Below, piece after piece: positions 17,289 through 27,193 of a stretch of 64,000 nucleotides of DNA. The DNA lies in the NCBI GenBank assembly GCA_028724905.1, contig JAQYTG010000018.1, forward strand, positions 1 through 64,000, read 5' to 3'. Made by a program: the position numbers and the translations under genes. The notes below the pieces were generated by a model, which searched no databases, was not told the origin of the DNA, and saw only the letters and a list, made by a program, of their open reading frames with translations. This stretch comes from Actinomycetaceae bacterium. GTDB taxonomy: Bacteria > Actinomycetota > Actinomycetes > Actinomycetales > Actinomycetaceae. Every line of letters starts with the position of its first letter. Position 1 is the stretch's first letter.

Positions 17289-18587
17289 ATGGATCTTTTT
17301 GAGCGGGCGCAACGTTCTATCCCAGGCGGAGTGAATTCTCCGGTGCGGGCATTTGGCTCGGTGGGCGGACGTCCAGTATTCATTGAGCGGGCACGGGGAG
17401 CGTATGTATATTCACGTGAGCGTGACTACATTGATCTCGTTGGTTCGTGGGGGCCGGCATTGTTGGGGCACGCTCATCCTGCCGTGGTGGAGGCAGTGCA
17501 GAAAGCTGCAGCTAAAGGCCTGAGTTTCGGCGCTCCGACAGAAGCTGAAGTCACGCTCGCTGAAATGGTGATTACGCGGGTGGTTCCTGTGGAGAAAGTA
17601 CGTTTCGTCTCCACGGGAACGGAAGCTACCATGACGGCGATTCGTTTAGCGCGCGGCTTCACAGGGCGTGATCTGGTGGTGAAATTTTCCGGCTGCTACC
17701 ACGGGCATGAAGATGCGTTGCTGGTGGCTGCCGGCTCGGGGGTGGCCACGTTTGGAATGACGACATCGGCGGGAGTACCTGCTGGTGCAGCGGCGGATAC
17801 ACTCGTGCTCCCGTACAACAACCGCGAGGCGGTGAGCGATGCTTTCGCCCAATATGGGGATAACATCGCTGCGGTGATCACCGAAGCTGCGCCCGCGAAT
17901 ATGGGGGTGATAGAGCCACTTTCGGGGTTTAACGCTTTTTTGCAGCGCACCTGTACAGCTGCTGGTGCGCTGCTGATTCTAGATGAAGTGCTCACAGGAT
18001 TTCGCGTGAGCGAGAGCGGATATTGGGGGTTGGAACAAGACGATCACCCTTATCGTCCAGATCTTATGACCTTTGGGAAAGTAATCGGCGGTGGTATGCC
18101 GCTGGCTGCTGTGGGAGGGCGCGCCGACGTGATGGACTATCTGGCTCCGCTCGGCCCCGTCTATCAGGCCGGTACACTCTCTGGAAATCCTCTGGCGTGC
18201 GCCGCAGGTATAGCCACCTTGGAGCTGGCAGATGCCGACGTTTACCAGCAGGTAGATAGGGCGTCACAGGCGATTTCGCAAGGGATATCACAGGCTCTCG
18301 CGGCGGCGGGAGTAGCACATCACATCCAGCGCGCCGGCTCGCTTTTCTCGGTGCTGTTTGCCGAGGAGGAAGCCCGAGATTATGAGGGCGTTATGGCTCA
18401 AGAGCAGTTCCGCTATCCGGCCTTTTTCCACGCATTTCTCGCCCAGGGGGTGTATCTGCCGCCTTCGGTGTTTGAGGCGTATTTCGTCTCGGCTATGCAC
18501 ACTGACGAGATCATCTCCCGAATCGTGGATGCTGCCGCTGCGGCGGCATCGGCTGCTGCTGCAGCTAGGGATCCGCGCCAGTGCTAG
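17289..18587 (+). CDS. hemL: glutamate-1-semialdehyde 2,1-aminomutase
   Basis: HemL is the PLP enzyme that converts glutamate-1-semialdehyde, the HemA product, to 5-aminolevulinate. The PLP lysine is Lys264 in [25 protein letters not shown] (10-22), [24 protein letters not shown] and LDEVLTGFR are all present. The 432-residue length is normal apart from an Ala-rich C-terminus. The frame is open from 17226, but the ATG at 17289 has GGAGGGG about 9 bases upstream and gives the family start [14 protein letters not shown]. It is the last gene of the tetrapyrrole cluster; rimP follows from its own promoter. Confidence 0.96.
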   Translation: MDLFERAQRSIPGGVNSPVRAFGSVGGRPVFIERARGAYVYSRERDYIDLVGSWGPALLGHAHPAVVEAVQKAAAKGLSFGAPTEAEVTLAEMVITRVVPVEKVRFVSTGTEATMTAIRLARGFTGRDLVVKFSGCYHGHEDALLVAAGSGVATFGMTTSAGVPAGAAADTLVLPYNNREAVSDAFAQYGDNIAAVITEAAPANMGVIEPLSGFNAFLQRTCTAAGALLILDEVLTGFRVSESGYWGLEQDDHPYRPDLMTFGKVIGGGMPLAAVGGRADVMDYLAPLGPVYQAGTLSGNPLACAAGIATLELADADVYQQVDRASQAISQGISQALAAAGVAHHIQRAGSLFSVLFAEEEARDYEGVMAQEQFRYPAFFHAFLAQGVYLPPSVFEAYFVSAMHTDEIISRIVDAAAAAASAAAAARDPRQC

Positions 18588-18642
18588 CGGAGCTAACGTT
18601 GGTGCAGGAGAGACCTGTTGGCGCAAGACAGGGCGCAATCGC

Positions 18643-18648
18643 TAGGCT
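18643..18648 (+). promoter_or_regulatory. -10 hexamer of leaderless rimP
   Basis: TAGGCT followed by six bases and the rimP ATG at 18655, with no Shine-Dalgarno sequence. A TTGGCG 19 bases further upstream (about 18618-18623) is a possible -35 with long spacing. Confidence 0.5.
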
Positions 18649-18654
18649 AGGTGT

Positions 18655-19140
18655 ATGGCACAACGTGAAATCGTGACGAACATAACGGCGCTGGTGGCTC
18701 CGCTGGTACATAATGCGAATCTCTATCTTGAAGATGTCTCCCTCAAACGAGCTGGTGCATATACCACTGTACGAGTCACCGTCGATCTGGAAAGTGGGCC
18801 AGGGGCAGTGGATTCTGGGCAGCTGGAGAGTCTCTCTCGTGAGATATCTGTAGCTCTCGATGCAGCCGATCCCGTCTCGGGAGCCTATACGCTCGAAGTT
18901 TCTACTCCTGGAGCAGAACGAGACCTTACCGAGTGGCGGCATTATTCACGTGCAGTTGGTCACCTCGCCCACATTGTTCTCACTGATGGCGGTGAGCTGA
19001 CGGCGCGAGTACAGAGCGTATCGGACGATGCGATCGTCGTCACCACCTATGTGGAGAAGAACAAACAGCGCGTGGCCAGTGGGGAGCGAGAGCTGACTTT
19101 TAGCGAGATTAGCTCGGCGCGTATAGTGGTAGAGCTGTGA
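18655..19140 (+). CDS. rimP: ribosome maturation factor RimP
   Basis: RimP assists maturation of the 30S subunit. The 161-residue protein has the N-terminal alpha/beta domain with the family signature LEVSTPGAERDLTEWRHYSRAVG (around residues 82-104), and a C-terminal Sm-like domain ending in SSARIVVEL. The ATG at 18655 follows a TAGGCT hexamer by six bases without a ribosome binding site, so the mRNA is probably leaderless. It heads the rimP-nusA-infB group, the usual order across bacteria. Confidence 0.93.
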   Translation: MAQREIVTNITALVAPLVHNANLYLEDVSLKRAGAYTTVRVTVDLESGPGAVDSGQLESLSREISVALDAADPVSGAYTLEVSTPGAERDLTEWRHYSRAVGHLAHIVLTDGGELTARVQSVSDDAIVVTTYVEKNKQRVASGERELTFSEISSARIVVEL

Positions 19141-19184
19141 GGTATGCCAGACATAGACCAGCTGGTATGTAGGAAAGGGGATCA

Positions 19185-20186
19185 ATGGACATCTCAATGA
19201 GCGAACTTCGGATTGTGGAATCCGAGCTGGGGATCAATATCTCGGTGCTGATTGAGGCGATCGAGGATGCTCTTTTGCACGCGTATCAGCGGGTACCAGG
19301 AGCCATTAAAGGCGCCCGCGTGGAGCTTGATCGCACGAGTGGCAAAGCCACAGTGTGGGCACCCGAAGTGGACGAAGATGGCGTCAAAATTGGTGAGTTT
19401 GACGATACTCCAGGGGATTTTGGCCGTATCGCCACCTCGACGGCACGATCCATTATCGCCCAGCGGCTGCGTGAAGCTGAGAGTAAGCGAGTGCTCGGCT
19501 CATTCCAGGGCAAGCAAGGGCAAATCGTATCTGGCGTCGTGGAAAGCGCTGAAAAACAGCGTCCTGATTCGCGTGACCTTTTTGTGGAACTGGGCGAAAA
19601 CAAAGGAATTTTGCGCTCTGAAGAACAGGTGCCCACTGAGCGCTTTAAGCATGGTGATCTGATTCGAGCCTTGGTGCTCGACGTCTCGGTAGGCCCGCGC
19701 GGAGCCTCCATCCGGCTTTCTCGCTCCCACCCCGATTTTGTGCGTCAGCTTTTCCATACGGAAGTGCCGGAGATCGCCAACGGGATTGTGGAAATTGTGG
19801 CTCTCGCTCGCGAAGCGGGGCATCGCACAAAGATAGCGGTGTGGAGTTCTGATCCTAACGTGGCCGCTAAGGGGGCGTCGATTGGGCATAACGCACAGCG
19901 AGTACGTGCCGTCACGCAAGAGCTACAAGGTGAAAAGATCGACGTGGTGGAATACAGCGATGATCCGGCACAATTCATCGCGGCTTCGCTTTCTCCAGCC
20001 AAAGTGGTGGCTGTGCATATCCTCAATAAAGATGCACGTCAGGCGCTCGCTGTGGTACCTGACGATCAGGCGTCGCTAGCTATCGGTAAAGAGGCGCAGA
20101 ATGTGCGGCTTGCTGCTAAGCTCACCGGCTGGAACATTGATATTCGTACCCAAACGGAAGTGGCTGGACGAACTTTTGCCGATTAG
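19185..20186 (+). CDS. nusA: transcription termination/antitermination factor NusA
   Basis: NusA binds RNA polymerase and nascent RNA and modulates pausing, termination and antitermination. The 333-residue actinobacterial short form has an N-terminal polymerase-binding domain (1 to about 115), an S1 domain (GQIVSGVVESAEKQR onward, about 116-185) and two KH domains. The KH domains contain EVPEIANGIVEIVALAREAGHRTKIAV and DDQASLAIGKEAQNVRLAAKLTGW. It ends after the second KH domain without the acidic repeats of enterobacterial NusA. GGAAAGGGG lies upstream of ATG 19185. The ylxR gene usually found between nusA and infB is not seen in the 229-base gap that follows. Confidence 0.95.
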   Translation: MDISMSELRIVESELGINISVLIEAIEDALLHAYQRVPGAIKGARVELDRTSGKATVWAPEVDEDGVKIGEFDDTPGDFGRIATSTARSIIAQRLREAESKRVLGSFQGKQGQIVSGVVESAEKQRPDSRDLFVELGENKGILRSEEQVPTERFKHGDLIRALVLDVSVGPRGASIRLSRSHPDFVRQLFHTEVPEIANGIVEIVALAREAGHRTKIAVWSSDPNVAAKGASIGHNAQRVRAVTQELQGEKIDVVEYSDDPAQFIAASLSPAKVVAVHILNKDARQALAVVPDDQASLAIGKEAQNVRLAAKLTGWNIDIRTQTEVAGRTFAD

Positions 20187-20415
20187 TGAGCGCCCTCACC
20201 TGCAGATTGTGGCGTGCAGCTCTAGGAATTGCACAGATTTCGGCTACACTGGCAAGGGTGCGTGATGCGCGCCTTGATTTTTGCACTATTCACGCAGAAA
20301 TTCCGATCTATAGAGAAAGCGGGTAGAAAGCCGATGGGCACCCGATGAGTACACAGCAATGAGCTGCGAATAACGATGGTCGGCGCACGAGCGCGGGCCA
20401 AGCAGAAGGAGAAAT

Positions 20416-23400
20416 GTGGCGAAGGTCCGCGTACATGAGCTCGCGAAAGAGCTCGGCATCACGAGCAAAAAATTGCTTGCGGTGCTCAAAGAAAATGGCG
20501 AATTCGTAAAGACGGCGTCCTCGACGATTGAGGCGCCGGTGGTGCGAAAAGCACGGGAGTATTTTGAGCAGCACCCTGATGAAGTTGCCGCTGCTGCTGC
20601 AAAACCAACGAAAAAGAAGACAGCAGAGAAATCCGGAGCTGAAGAGGCTCAGGCACACGCCGCCTCTGCATCTGCTCATGCTGAACAGACAACAGATATT
20701 CAGACAGATACCCAGACCGTTTCAACAGTTTCTGACGCTGAGGTACCAGCTAGCGCAGCTGCTAGCTCTGTGCCGACTGCTCACACTGGCACAAAGCCAG
20801 CTCCGAAGCCAGGGGCATCACTTCAGCGTAGTGGAGTGCGCCAAGCGCAACCACAGCCCGAACAGGTACGCCAAGAGACTGAGACCACTCACGGACATGA
20901 TCAGCGCGTAGCAGATCACGAGGCTCAGCGCCTAGACGCGCAGACACCCGCTGCTGGGGGTGCCGCAGCGGGAGGGCAAGACGCTCCTGCGGCTGGCACA
21001 ACGCCTACTGGAGTTGCCTCAGCCGCATCTGGCTCACGCGCCTCTCGCGCGCCTAAGCCAGGGATGAATCGCGTGCCGAAGCCAGGCCAAGGCGCTGCGC
21101 CACACGGGCATAGTTCCTCGAAAGCCGGCGTGCAAGGCAGTGCTTCTACTGGTGGAAATGCTAAGCCGACAAAGCCAGTGCTCCATTCTACGATGGCCAC
21201 TCCTGGGGATGCCCATCGCAGTGCAGAAGCGGCCCGTGAAGCAGCGCCGCCGCGCCCACAGGCGCGGCGCAGCGGCCCGCGGCCAGGCAATTCTCCATTC
21301 TCGTCGCATCAAGGTATGGGGCGCTCCGGCGGGCACGGGCGCGGCCCGCGGCCAGGCAACTCCCCGTTCTCCTCCCAGCAGGGCATGGGTCGCTCCGGCG
21401 GCCACGGCGCAGGTGGGCAGCAGGGTGGCGGCCAAGGTGGCGGTCGCAGCGGTCGCTCTGGCGGGCCGCGCGGGGCAAACACTGCCACTCCAGCCACTCT
21501 GGGAGAACATTTCGGCACCGGATTTGGAGCTGGCGGCCGCGGTGGTCGTTCCGGCGGTGGCCGCGGCGGGCAAGGATTCCGCGGCGGGCAAAACGGCCCC
21601 AATACTCGCGGTAGCGGTTTTACCCGCAGCGGCGGCAAAGCTCGCGGTGGCTCCACGGCTGGCGCATTTGGCCGTCAAAGCGGTGGCCGCGGCCACAAGA
21701 GCAAGCGCGTCAAACGGCAAGAGTTTGAAGAGTTGCAATCTCCGATGCTCGCCGGTGTGCAAATTCCTCGCGGCGATGGCTCCACGGTGGTGCGCGTGCG
21801 CGCCGGTGCTTCGCTCGCAGATTTTGCTGAGAAAATTCAGGCCGATCCGGCAGCGTTGGTCACGGTGCTCTTCCGCATGGGAGAGATGGCCACGGCCAAC
21901 CAGAGTTTGGATGAAGACACGTTCCAGCTCTTGGGAGCCGAGCTAGGCTATGACATCAAAATTATGAGTGCCGAAGATGAGGATCGAGAGATCCTCGAAG
22001 CCTTCGATATTGATCTTGACGCCGAAAAAGAGGGCGAGGATCCTGATTCCCTCAAGCGGCGCCCACCCGTCGTCACTGTGATGGGGCACGTGGATCACGG
22101 CAAAACGAAGCTGCTCGACGCTATCCGGCACACTGACGTGGTGCAAGACGAAGCGGGCGGCATCACCCAGAGCATCGGCGCATACCAGACGACTGTGCAC
22201 GTGGAAGACCGCGATCGGCATATCACCTTTATTGATACGCCAGGGCACGAAGCATTTACCGCTATGCGTGCTCGCGGCGCGAACGCTACCGATGTGGCAG
22301 TGCTCGTGGTAGCGGCAAATGATGGCGTGATGCCTCAGACGGTGGAGGCCATCAACCATGCGAAAGCGGCAGATGTGCCGATCGTCGTTGCCGTCAATAA
22401 AATTGACGTCGATGGTGCCAACCCTGAGAAAGTGCGTGCACAACTCACAGAATATGGCTTGGTGGCCGAAGAATACGGCGGTGACGTGCCGTTTGTGGAT
22501 ATCTCTGCCAAACAGCGCACCAACATCGGTGAATTGCTAGAGACGATTCTGGCGACTTCCGATATTCTCGTGGCTCCACGAGCAAATCCCGATAAGCCTG
22601 CACGTGGTGTAGCTATTGAAGCTAAACTCGATCAAGGCCGTGGCTCGCTGATTACAGTGCTCGTCCAAGAGGGTACGCTGCGCGTAGGCGATCCGATTGT
22701 AGTGGGCACTGCCTATGGCACGGTGCGCGCCATGATTGACGACCGTGGGCACCGCCTGCGTGAAGCTCTTCCGGCTCGCCCAGTGCAGGTGCTCGGCTTG
22801 AAGTCGGTGCCGGACGCTGGCGATCAGCTGATTGTGGCGGATGACGAACGTACCGCGCGCCAGATTGCTGAAAAGCGTGAAGCAGCTAAGCGGGCAGCCA
22901 CGTTGGCTAAACGCCGCAAGCGCATCTCGCTTGAGGATCTCAACGCCGCTATTGAAGAGGGCAAGGTGGAAAACCTCAACCTCATTATCAAGGGCGATTC
23001 TTCTGGCGCCGTGGAAGCGCTGGAGTCGTCACTGCTCGATATCGAAGTTGGTGCTGGAGAAGTACAACTCAACGTGATTCATCGCGGCGTTGGCAATATC
23101 ACTCAGTCTGACGTCGATCTGGCCACTGTGGATAGCGCCGTGATCATCGGCTTCAATGTACGCCCTGCAGAGCGGGTGGCAGATATGGCCGACCGCGAAG
23201 GCGTGGAGCTGAAGTTCTACTCGGTGATCTACGATGCCATCCATGATGTAGAAGACGCCCTCAAGGGCAAGCTCAAGCCGATCTATGAGGAAGTGCAGCT
23301 TGGTACCGCTGAAGTGCGAATGCTCTTCAAGAGCGGCAAAGCTGGCGTGATTGCTGGTTCGATTGTGCGCAGCGGTGCAATCAAACGCGGCGCCAAAGCC

Positions 23401-23583
23401 CGCCTTAAGCGCGATGATGCCGTCGTGGAAGAAAACCTTGAGATCGTTTCGCTACGCCGTGAAAAAGACGACGTGACGGAAGTGAAAGAGGGCTACGAGT
23501 GCGGCATCACTCTCGGGTTCAAAGATGTGCGCGTTGGCGACGTGATCGAGACCTGGGAGATGCGTGAAAAACCGCGCGAATAA
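20416..23583 (+). CDS. infB: translation initiation factor IF-2 with long repetitive N-terminus
   Basis: IF-2 is the GTPase that brings initiator tRNA to the 30S subunit and promotes 50S joining. Residues 1-50 form the IF2-N domain ([20 protein letters not shown]). About residues 75-430 are Ala/Pro/Gln-rich and then Gly/Arg/Ser-rich, with two tandem 23-residue copies starting [11 protein letters not shown]. The GTPase follows: [13 protein letters not shown] (557-569), DTPGHEAF and NKID, then the later beta-barrel domains to the end at 1055. GTG 20416 has AGAAGGAGA upstream. Long disordered N-termini are normal in actinobacterial IF-2, but the near-perfect duplication is recent. It lies upstream of rbfA with a hairpin between. 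Confidence 0.97.
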   Translation: MAKVRVHELAKELGITSKKLLAVLKENGEFVKTASSTIEAPVVRKAREYFEQHPDEVAAAAAKPTKKKTAEKSGAEEAQAHAASASAHAEQTTDIQTDTQTVSTVSDAEVPASAAASSVPTAHTGTKPAPKPGASLQRSGVRQAQPQPEQVRQETETTHGHDQRVADHEAQRLDAQTPAAGGAAAGGQDAPAAGTTPTGVASAASGSRASRAPKPGMNRVPKPGQGAAPHGHSSSKAGVQGSASTGGNAKPTKPVLHSTMATPGDAHRSAEAAREAAPPRPQARRSGPRPGNSPFSSHQGMGRSGGHGRGPRPGNSPFSSQQGMGRSGGHGAGGQQGGGQGGGRSGRSGGPRGANTATPATLGEHFGTGFGAGGRGGRSGGGRGGQGFRGGQNGPNTRGSGFTRSGGKARGGSTAGAFGRQSGGRGHKSKRVKRQEFEELQSPMLAGVQIPRGDGSTVVRVRAGASLADFAEKIQADPAALVTVLFRMGEMATANQSLDEDTFQLLGAELGYDIKIMSAEDEDREILEAFDIDLDAEKEGEDPDSLKRRPPVVTVMGHVDHGKTKLLDAIRHTDVVQDEAGGITQSIGAYQTTVHVEDRDRHITFIDTPGHEAFTAMRARGANATDVAVLVVAANDGVMPQTVEAINHAKAADVPIVVAVNKIDVDGANPEKVRAQLTEYGLVAEEYGGDVPFVDISAKQRTNIGELLETILATSDILVAPRANPDKPARGVAIEAKLDQGRGSLITVLVQEGTLRVGDPIVVGTAYGTVRAMIDDRGHRLREALPARPVQVLGLKSVPDAGDQLIVADDERTARQIAEKREAAKRAATLAKRRKRISLEDLNAAIEEGKVENLNLIIKGDSSGAVEALESSLLDIEVGAGEVQLNVIHRGVGNITQSDVDLATVDSAVIIGFNVRPAERVADMADREGVELKFYSVIYDAIHDVEDALKGKLKPIYEEVQLGTAEVRMLFKSGKAGVIAGSIVRSGAIKRGAKARLKRDDAVVEENLEIVSLRREKDDVTEVKEGYECGITLGFKDVRVGDVIETWEMREKPRE
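21274..21411. repeat. 69-bp tandem duplication inside infB
   Basis: Two adjacent 69-base units (21274-21342 and 21343-21411) encode 23-residue copies differing by two residues (His/Gln and Arg/Ala) in the Gly/Arg-rich N-terminal region of IF-2. Confidence 0.85.
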
Positions 23584-23624
23584 TGACGTGCGATGCGAAT
23601 AGTGCGTGCGAATAGTGTGGTGCA

Positions 23625-23654
23625 GACGAGCTCGCTTATTGCTAGCGGCTCGTC
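23625..23654 (+). terminator. hairpin between infB and rbfA
   Basis: gacgagc (23625-23631) pairs with gctcgtc (23648-23654), and an inner cgc/gcg pairing extends it past a bulge. No T-run follows, so it may be an mRNA processing or attenuation site rather than a full terminator. Confidence 0.35.
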
Positions 23655-23684
23655 ACCACAACTTTCACTACATCAAGGAGAACG

Positions 23685-24137
23685 ATGGCGAACACTCGTG
23701 AAGCTCGTGTGGCCGAGCAGATTCAACAGATTGTGGCGCGGATGATCACGACGAAGATCAAAGATCCGCGCCTGGGGATGGTCACTGTGACTGACACGCG
23801 CGTGAGTGGAGATCTCCAGCACGCCACGGTGTACTACACGGTGCTCGGATCTGAGCAGGATGCCATTCGCACAGCTCGCGCTTTGGAATCAGCAAAAGGC
23901 CTCATCCGCTCTGCCGTGGGTAAAGGGGTGGGCTTGCGGCTTACCCCGACAATCGAGTTTGAACGCGACAGCGTGCCCGAGCAGAGCCGTTCTATCGAAA
24001 ATGCACTGGTGGCCGCACGCGCCCACGATGCTTACGTGCGGCGTATCGCGGAGGGAGCGGTCTTTGCTGGAGAGGCAGATCCCTATAAGAAGCCTCGGGA
24101 TATCGAGGCTTCCGATACGGACGGATATGACGGCTAA
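23685..24137 (+). CDS. rbfA: ribosome-binding factor A
   Basis: RbfA binds the 30S subunit late in its maturation and near the 5' end helix of 16S rRNA. The 150-residue protein has the KH-like core with REARVAEQIQQIVARMITTKIKDPRLGMVTVTDTRVSGDLQHATVYYTVLG and the later LRLTPTIEFERDSVPEQS signature. A short hydrophilic C-terminal tail follows. AAGGAG precedes ATG 23685. The last 11 bases overlap the start of truB, indicating translational coupling. Confidence 0.95.
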   Translation: MANTREARVAEQIQQIVARMITTKIKDPRLGMVTVTDTRVSGDLQHATVYYTVLGSEQDAIRTARALESAKGLIRSAVGKGVGLRLTPTIEFERDSVPEQSRSIENALVAARAHDAYVRRIAEGAVFAGEADPYKKPRDIEASDTDGYDG

Positions 24138-25185
24138 GAAAAATTTGCTGCGAGTGATGCCCTGGGGAGATCTGCCAAGGCCATCGCAGACAGCGCAGAA
24201 TCTGGCGGCCTTGGAGCCGAGTGGGGTGCTGCTGGTTGATAAACCTGCCGGCGTCACGTCGCACGATGTAGTGGGGGCAGTGCGCCGACTTGCTGGCACC
24301 CGCAAAGTTGGCCATGCCGGTACGCTCGATCCGATGGCTACTGGTCTGCTCACGCTAGGTATTGGCGCTGGCACGCGGCTGCTCACCTACATGAGTGGCC
24401 ACGATAAGAGCTATCAGGCCACCATTCGTTTTGGGGCGTCCACTCGCACTGACGATGCTGAGGGCGAGCTGATCCTCGACTCTTTAGGTGTGCGCGCCGA
24501 TTTTGAGGTGCGTCAATTTGATGACGCTATGGCTCGTTTGACGGGCGAGATCATGCAGCGCCCTGCGAGCGTGTCCGCTATCAAAGTGGGTGGGGAGCGA
24601 GCGTATGCGCGCGTACGCGCCGGTGAAGACGTCATACTCCCCGAGCGTGCCGTCACGGTCTATCGCTTTGAACGCTGCGGGGATCCTCGGACAGCTGCTA
24701 TCTATCAGTTGGGACAGCCCATTGCTCCCGCCATCGACGTGGATGTGGAAGTCAGCTGCTCCGCAGGTACCTACATTCGTGCGCTTGCACGCGATTTAGG
24801 GGAGGCATTGGGCATGGGAGCGCATCTGGTGGCGCTCCGACGCACGCAGGTAGGGGAATTTGACGTGGCTCACGCGCATGGCGTCACAGATCTAGCACAA
24901 ATGGTGCGCACTGATACTCCGTTGCCACTCATCCGTCTTGCGCAGGCGGCTGCGCAGATGATGACGGCACTCAGAGTCTCAGACGATCAGGCGTGGGCGC
25001 TGCGCCACGGGCAATTTGTACAGCTCACGCCGGAGCCGGAGCGTTATCCGGTGGCTCTGCTCTGGGGATCACCACCTCAGTTGGTGGCTATCGGCAAGGA
25101 GCGCGGGCATCTCACTGCTCCGGCGGTGGTTTTCCCCTCTGATGCCAGTTCTCATTTTGCCGTGAACGCAGATCATCGCCCATAG
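24127..25185 (+). CDS. truB: tRNA pseudouridine(55) synthase
   Basis: TruB makes pseudouridine 55 in the T-loop of tRNAs. Key segments are LLVDKPAGVTSHDVVGAVRR (35-54), the catalytic Asp68 in VGHAGTLDPMATGLL, QRPASVSAIKVGGERAYARVRAGE and the SCSAGTYIRALARDLGEALG motif. The ATG at 24127 lies inside the end of rbfA. The same frame is open much further upstream, but that sequence is the shadow of rbfA. The N-terminal 30 residues before the conserved core are longer than usual, and an ATG at 24157 is an alternative. A C-terminal PUA-like domain is present (about 270-350). ribF follows after 7 bases. Confidence 0.94.
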   Translation: MTAKKNLLRVMPWGDLPRPSQTAQNLAALEPSGVLLVDKPAGVTSHDVVGAVRRLAGTRKVGHAGTLDPMATGLLTLGIGAGTRLLTYMSGHDKSYQATIRFGASTRTDDAEGELILDSLGVRADFEVRQFDDAMARLTGEIMQRPASVSAIKVGGERAYARVRAGEDVILPERAVTVYRFERCGDPRTAAIYQLGQPIAPAIDVDVEVSCSAGTYIRALARDLGEALGMGAHLVALRRTQVGEFDVAHAHGVTDLAQMVRTDTPLPLIRLAQAAAQMMTALRVSDDQAWALRHGQFVQLTPEPERYPVALLWGSPPQLVAIGKERGHLTAPAVVFPSDASSHFAVNADHRP

Positions 25186-25186
25186 T
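25157..25186 (+). promoter_or_regulatory. internal leaderless promoter for ribF
   Basis: TTGCCG (25157-25162), 18-base spacer and CATAGT (25181-25186), then six bases to the ribF ATG. It lies over the end of truB, and the truB stop falls inside the -10 box. No Shine-Dalgarno sequence precedes ribF, which favours leaderless expression. Confidence 0.5.
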
Positions 25187-25192
25187 AGAGAC

Positions 25193-26182
25193 ATGATGAT
25201 ATGGCGTGAGCCGAGCGACATTCCCGATTATGCGGGAGCTGTGGTGACGGTTGGAGTTTTTGACGGCGTGCACAAAGGGCACAAAGCGATTTTGCACGCA
25301 GCTGTGCGGCGGGCAAAGGCGATGGGTCTGCCTGCTGTGGCGCTCACCTTTGATCCTCATCCCAGCGTGGTGCATCGCCCACAGGTGCCCGCTCCTATGA
25401 TTGCTTCCCTAGAAGATCGACTCCAGCGCCTTGAAGCAGCTGGTCTGTGGGCTACCTATGTGCAGCACTACGACCTCGATTATGCGCAGCTGAGCGCGGA
25501 AGAATTTGTGGCTCGCCAGCTCGTCGGGCAGTTGAAAGCTCGCGCCGTAGTGGTGGGGGCGGATGTACGATTCGGCGCTGGCAATACCGGTGATCAGAAA
25601 AAGTTGCAAGAGTTAGGGGAGAGTGCTGGTTTCGCCGTGGAGATTGTCAGCGACGTGCGTTCTGCTGAGGGGCGGCGCTGGAGTTCCACCTGGGTGCGAG
25701 AGCTGTTGGAAAAAGGCGATGTAGCCGGCGCGGCGCGGGTGCTTGGGCGGCCACACCGAGTGCGCGGCAAAGTGCAGCGAGGATTTCAACGTGGGCGCCA
25801 GCTGGGGTTTCCCACAGCAAATTTGGCTGGTGAAGGCCTCGGAGAGGTGCCGTGTGACGGCGTTTATGCGGGCTGGGTGGTGCTGCGAGTGCCAGGCACG
25901 CAGGCGGCCGAATATCTGCCAGCAGCAATCTCCGTGGGCACAAATCCACAATTTGACGGCACGGAGCGCACTGTGGAGGCTCATGTGTTGGGGCGTTCAG
26001 ATCTGAATCTTTACGGACGTGAGATAGCGGTTGATTTCATGGAATATGTGCGGCCAATGATGAAGTTGAGCTCCGTGGAAGAACTGCTCACGCAGATGGA
26101 CGATGATCTGAGAGCGGTAGCTGAAATACTGGCAGTGCCGGTGCCCTCACGCATAGCTCCAGAAGCTGTGACGGCGTGCTAG
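25193..26182 (+). CDS. ribF: bifunctional riboflavin kinase / FMN adenylyltransferase
   Basis: RibF phosphorylates riboflavin to FMN and adenylates FMN to FAD. The N-terminal nucleotidyltransferase has VVTVGVFDGVHKGHKAIL (17-34) and ALTFDPHPSVVHRP. Its later signature VVVGADVRFGAGNTGD is followed by STWVRELLEKGDVAGAARVLGRPHRVRGKVQRG. The C-terminal riboflavin kinase has GRQLGFPTANL, GVYAGWV and EIAVDFMEYVRPMMKLSS. At 329 residues it is complete. Two ATGs stand together at 25193; the -10-like CATAGT six bases upstream suggests a leaderless start. Confidence 0.95.
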   Translation: MMIWREPSDIPDYAGAVVTVGVFDGVHKGHKAILHAAVRRAKAMGLPAVALTFDPHPSVVHRPQVPAPMIASLEDRLQRLEAAGLWATYVQHYDLDYAQLSAEEFVARQLVGQLKARAVVVGADVRFGAGNTGDQKKLQELGESAGFAVEIVSDVRSAEGRRWSSTWVRELLEKGDVAGAARVLGRPHRVRGKVQRGFQRGRQLGFPTANLAGEGLGEVPCDGVYAGWVVLRVPGTQAAEYLPAAISVGTNPQFDGTERTVEAHVLGRSDLNLYGREIAVDFMEYVRPMMKLSSVEELLTQMDDDLRAVAEILAVPVPSRIAPEAVTAC

Positions 26183-26497
26183 CGGTAGCGGCGTGGTAGC
26201 AGTGGTTGGCGTGACCGCTCTTGCTACGTCGGCTCTTGGAATTCAGAATCGGTGACGGTGGCGTGCTAGCAATAGTGGTGCGTGAGTCGCGGTAGTGCGG
26301 GTGTGACGTTTGCGTTGGTGCGGACGCCATTCCCGTGTGTGGCGTTTATATAAGTTGGCGTTGTCCACGTCACGCTCTGGAGCCTACTACCTGCTGACAA
26401 CGCATGGTAGACTAGCAAAGCCGTTTGATCGGCCACGGCCAGGCGTGCTCGGATGAACAGGCTCCGAGCTCTGTGCAACGAACAAAAGGAGAATTGT
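26183..26497 (+). promoter_or_regulatory. rpsO leader and promoter region
   Basis: This is a 315-base gap before rpsO without a gene. A TAGACT (about 26408-26413) could be a -10 box, giving a leader of about 80 bases. In that leader a perfect hairpin gctcgga/tccgagc (26447-26453 and 26463-26469, 9-base loop) ends 28 bases before the rpsO ATG. S15 represses its own mRNA through leader structures in several bacteria, so this hairpin is a candidate site. The match to any known S15 leader class is not established. Confidence 0.4.
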
Positions 26498-26767
26498 ATG
26501 GCTCTCACGAAAGAGCGTAAAGATAGCATCATCGCCGAATATGCCACTCACGAGGGAGACACTGGTTCTCCAGAAGTTCAGGTGGCTCTGCTCTCGGCTC
26601 GTATTAAAGATCTCACGGAGCATTTCCACAGCCATGTGCACGATCATCATTCGCGTCGCGGACTGATGCTCCTGATCGGTAAACGCCGCCGTCTGCTCAC
26701 CTATTTGGCGAAAGAAGACATTGAGCGCTACCGTTCTTTGATTCAGCGTCTCGGCTTGCGTCGATAG
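26498..26767 (+). CDS. rpsO: 30S ribosomal protein S15
   Basis: S15 binds the central domain of 16S rRNA early in 30S assembly. The 89-residue product is the standard size and contains [39 protein letters not shown] and ends [13 protein letters not shown] 26498 is preceded by AAAGGAG. The open frame extends 15 codons upstream, but the ribosome binding site and the MALTKERKD start settle it. A 9-bp hairpin follows the stop, and pnp lies downstream, the usual rpsO-pnp order. Confidence 0.98.
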   Translation: MALTKERKDSIIAEYATHEGDTGSPEVQVALLSARIKDLTEHFHSHVHDHHSRRGLMLLIGKRRRLLTYLAKEDIERYRSLIQRLGLRR

Positions 26768-27193
26768 CACGCATTTCATCGGCTTGGGTGTTTGCTCAAG
26801 CCGATTGTTGTGAGTGCCTGTTGTGTGGCTGTGGCCGTCGTCGCTGTGATCGCAGTGCCGATCGCTAGCTGTCAGTCGCCAGTAGGGCGGCGCGTTGCAG
26901 GCGGGACGCATTGTAGTCACGGCACATCACAGGCACTCAGATGTACGACACCTGCCGAAAATGTAGGTGGTGCACGTCATGTATAAAGATATATTGGTGA
27001 AAATGAAATGAAATGCCTGGCCCGCGAGGTTCGGCTTTCGGTAATGGTGAGCGGAATGCTGCTGTACGCTGCTGGCGAGTAGACGCAGCGGCGAGTAACG
27101 GTGAAATGTCCGAGCATGATTATCGACGGCCGTATCAGGGCGAGGCAGGTGCGTGATGGTTTCGCGCGCCACCTGATAGTTAAGGAGGCCTCT
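26768..27193 (+). other. rpsO-pnp intergenic region
   Basis: A 426-base gap containing the rpsO terminator hairpin (26778-26805) and the pnp leader. Sequence at 27066-27089 (cgctgc/gcagcg, 12-base loop) can form a second small hairpin, of the kind RNase III cuts in some pnp leaders. A near-perfect taaggagg ribosome binding site ends at 27188. Confidence 0.45.
26778..26805 (+). terminator. probable terminator after rpsO
   Basis: atcggcttg (26778-26786) and caagccgat (26797-26805) form a perfect 9-bp stem around a 10-base loop, 11 bases after the rpsO stop. It is followed by a short T-rich stretch (tgttgtg). Confidence 0.6.

Noticed and set aside
21034..21762. 242-codon minus-strand frame opposite infB
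   Set aside because: Antisense to the Gly/Arg-rich repeats of IF-2; Ala/Thr-rich noise.
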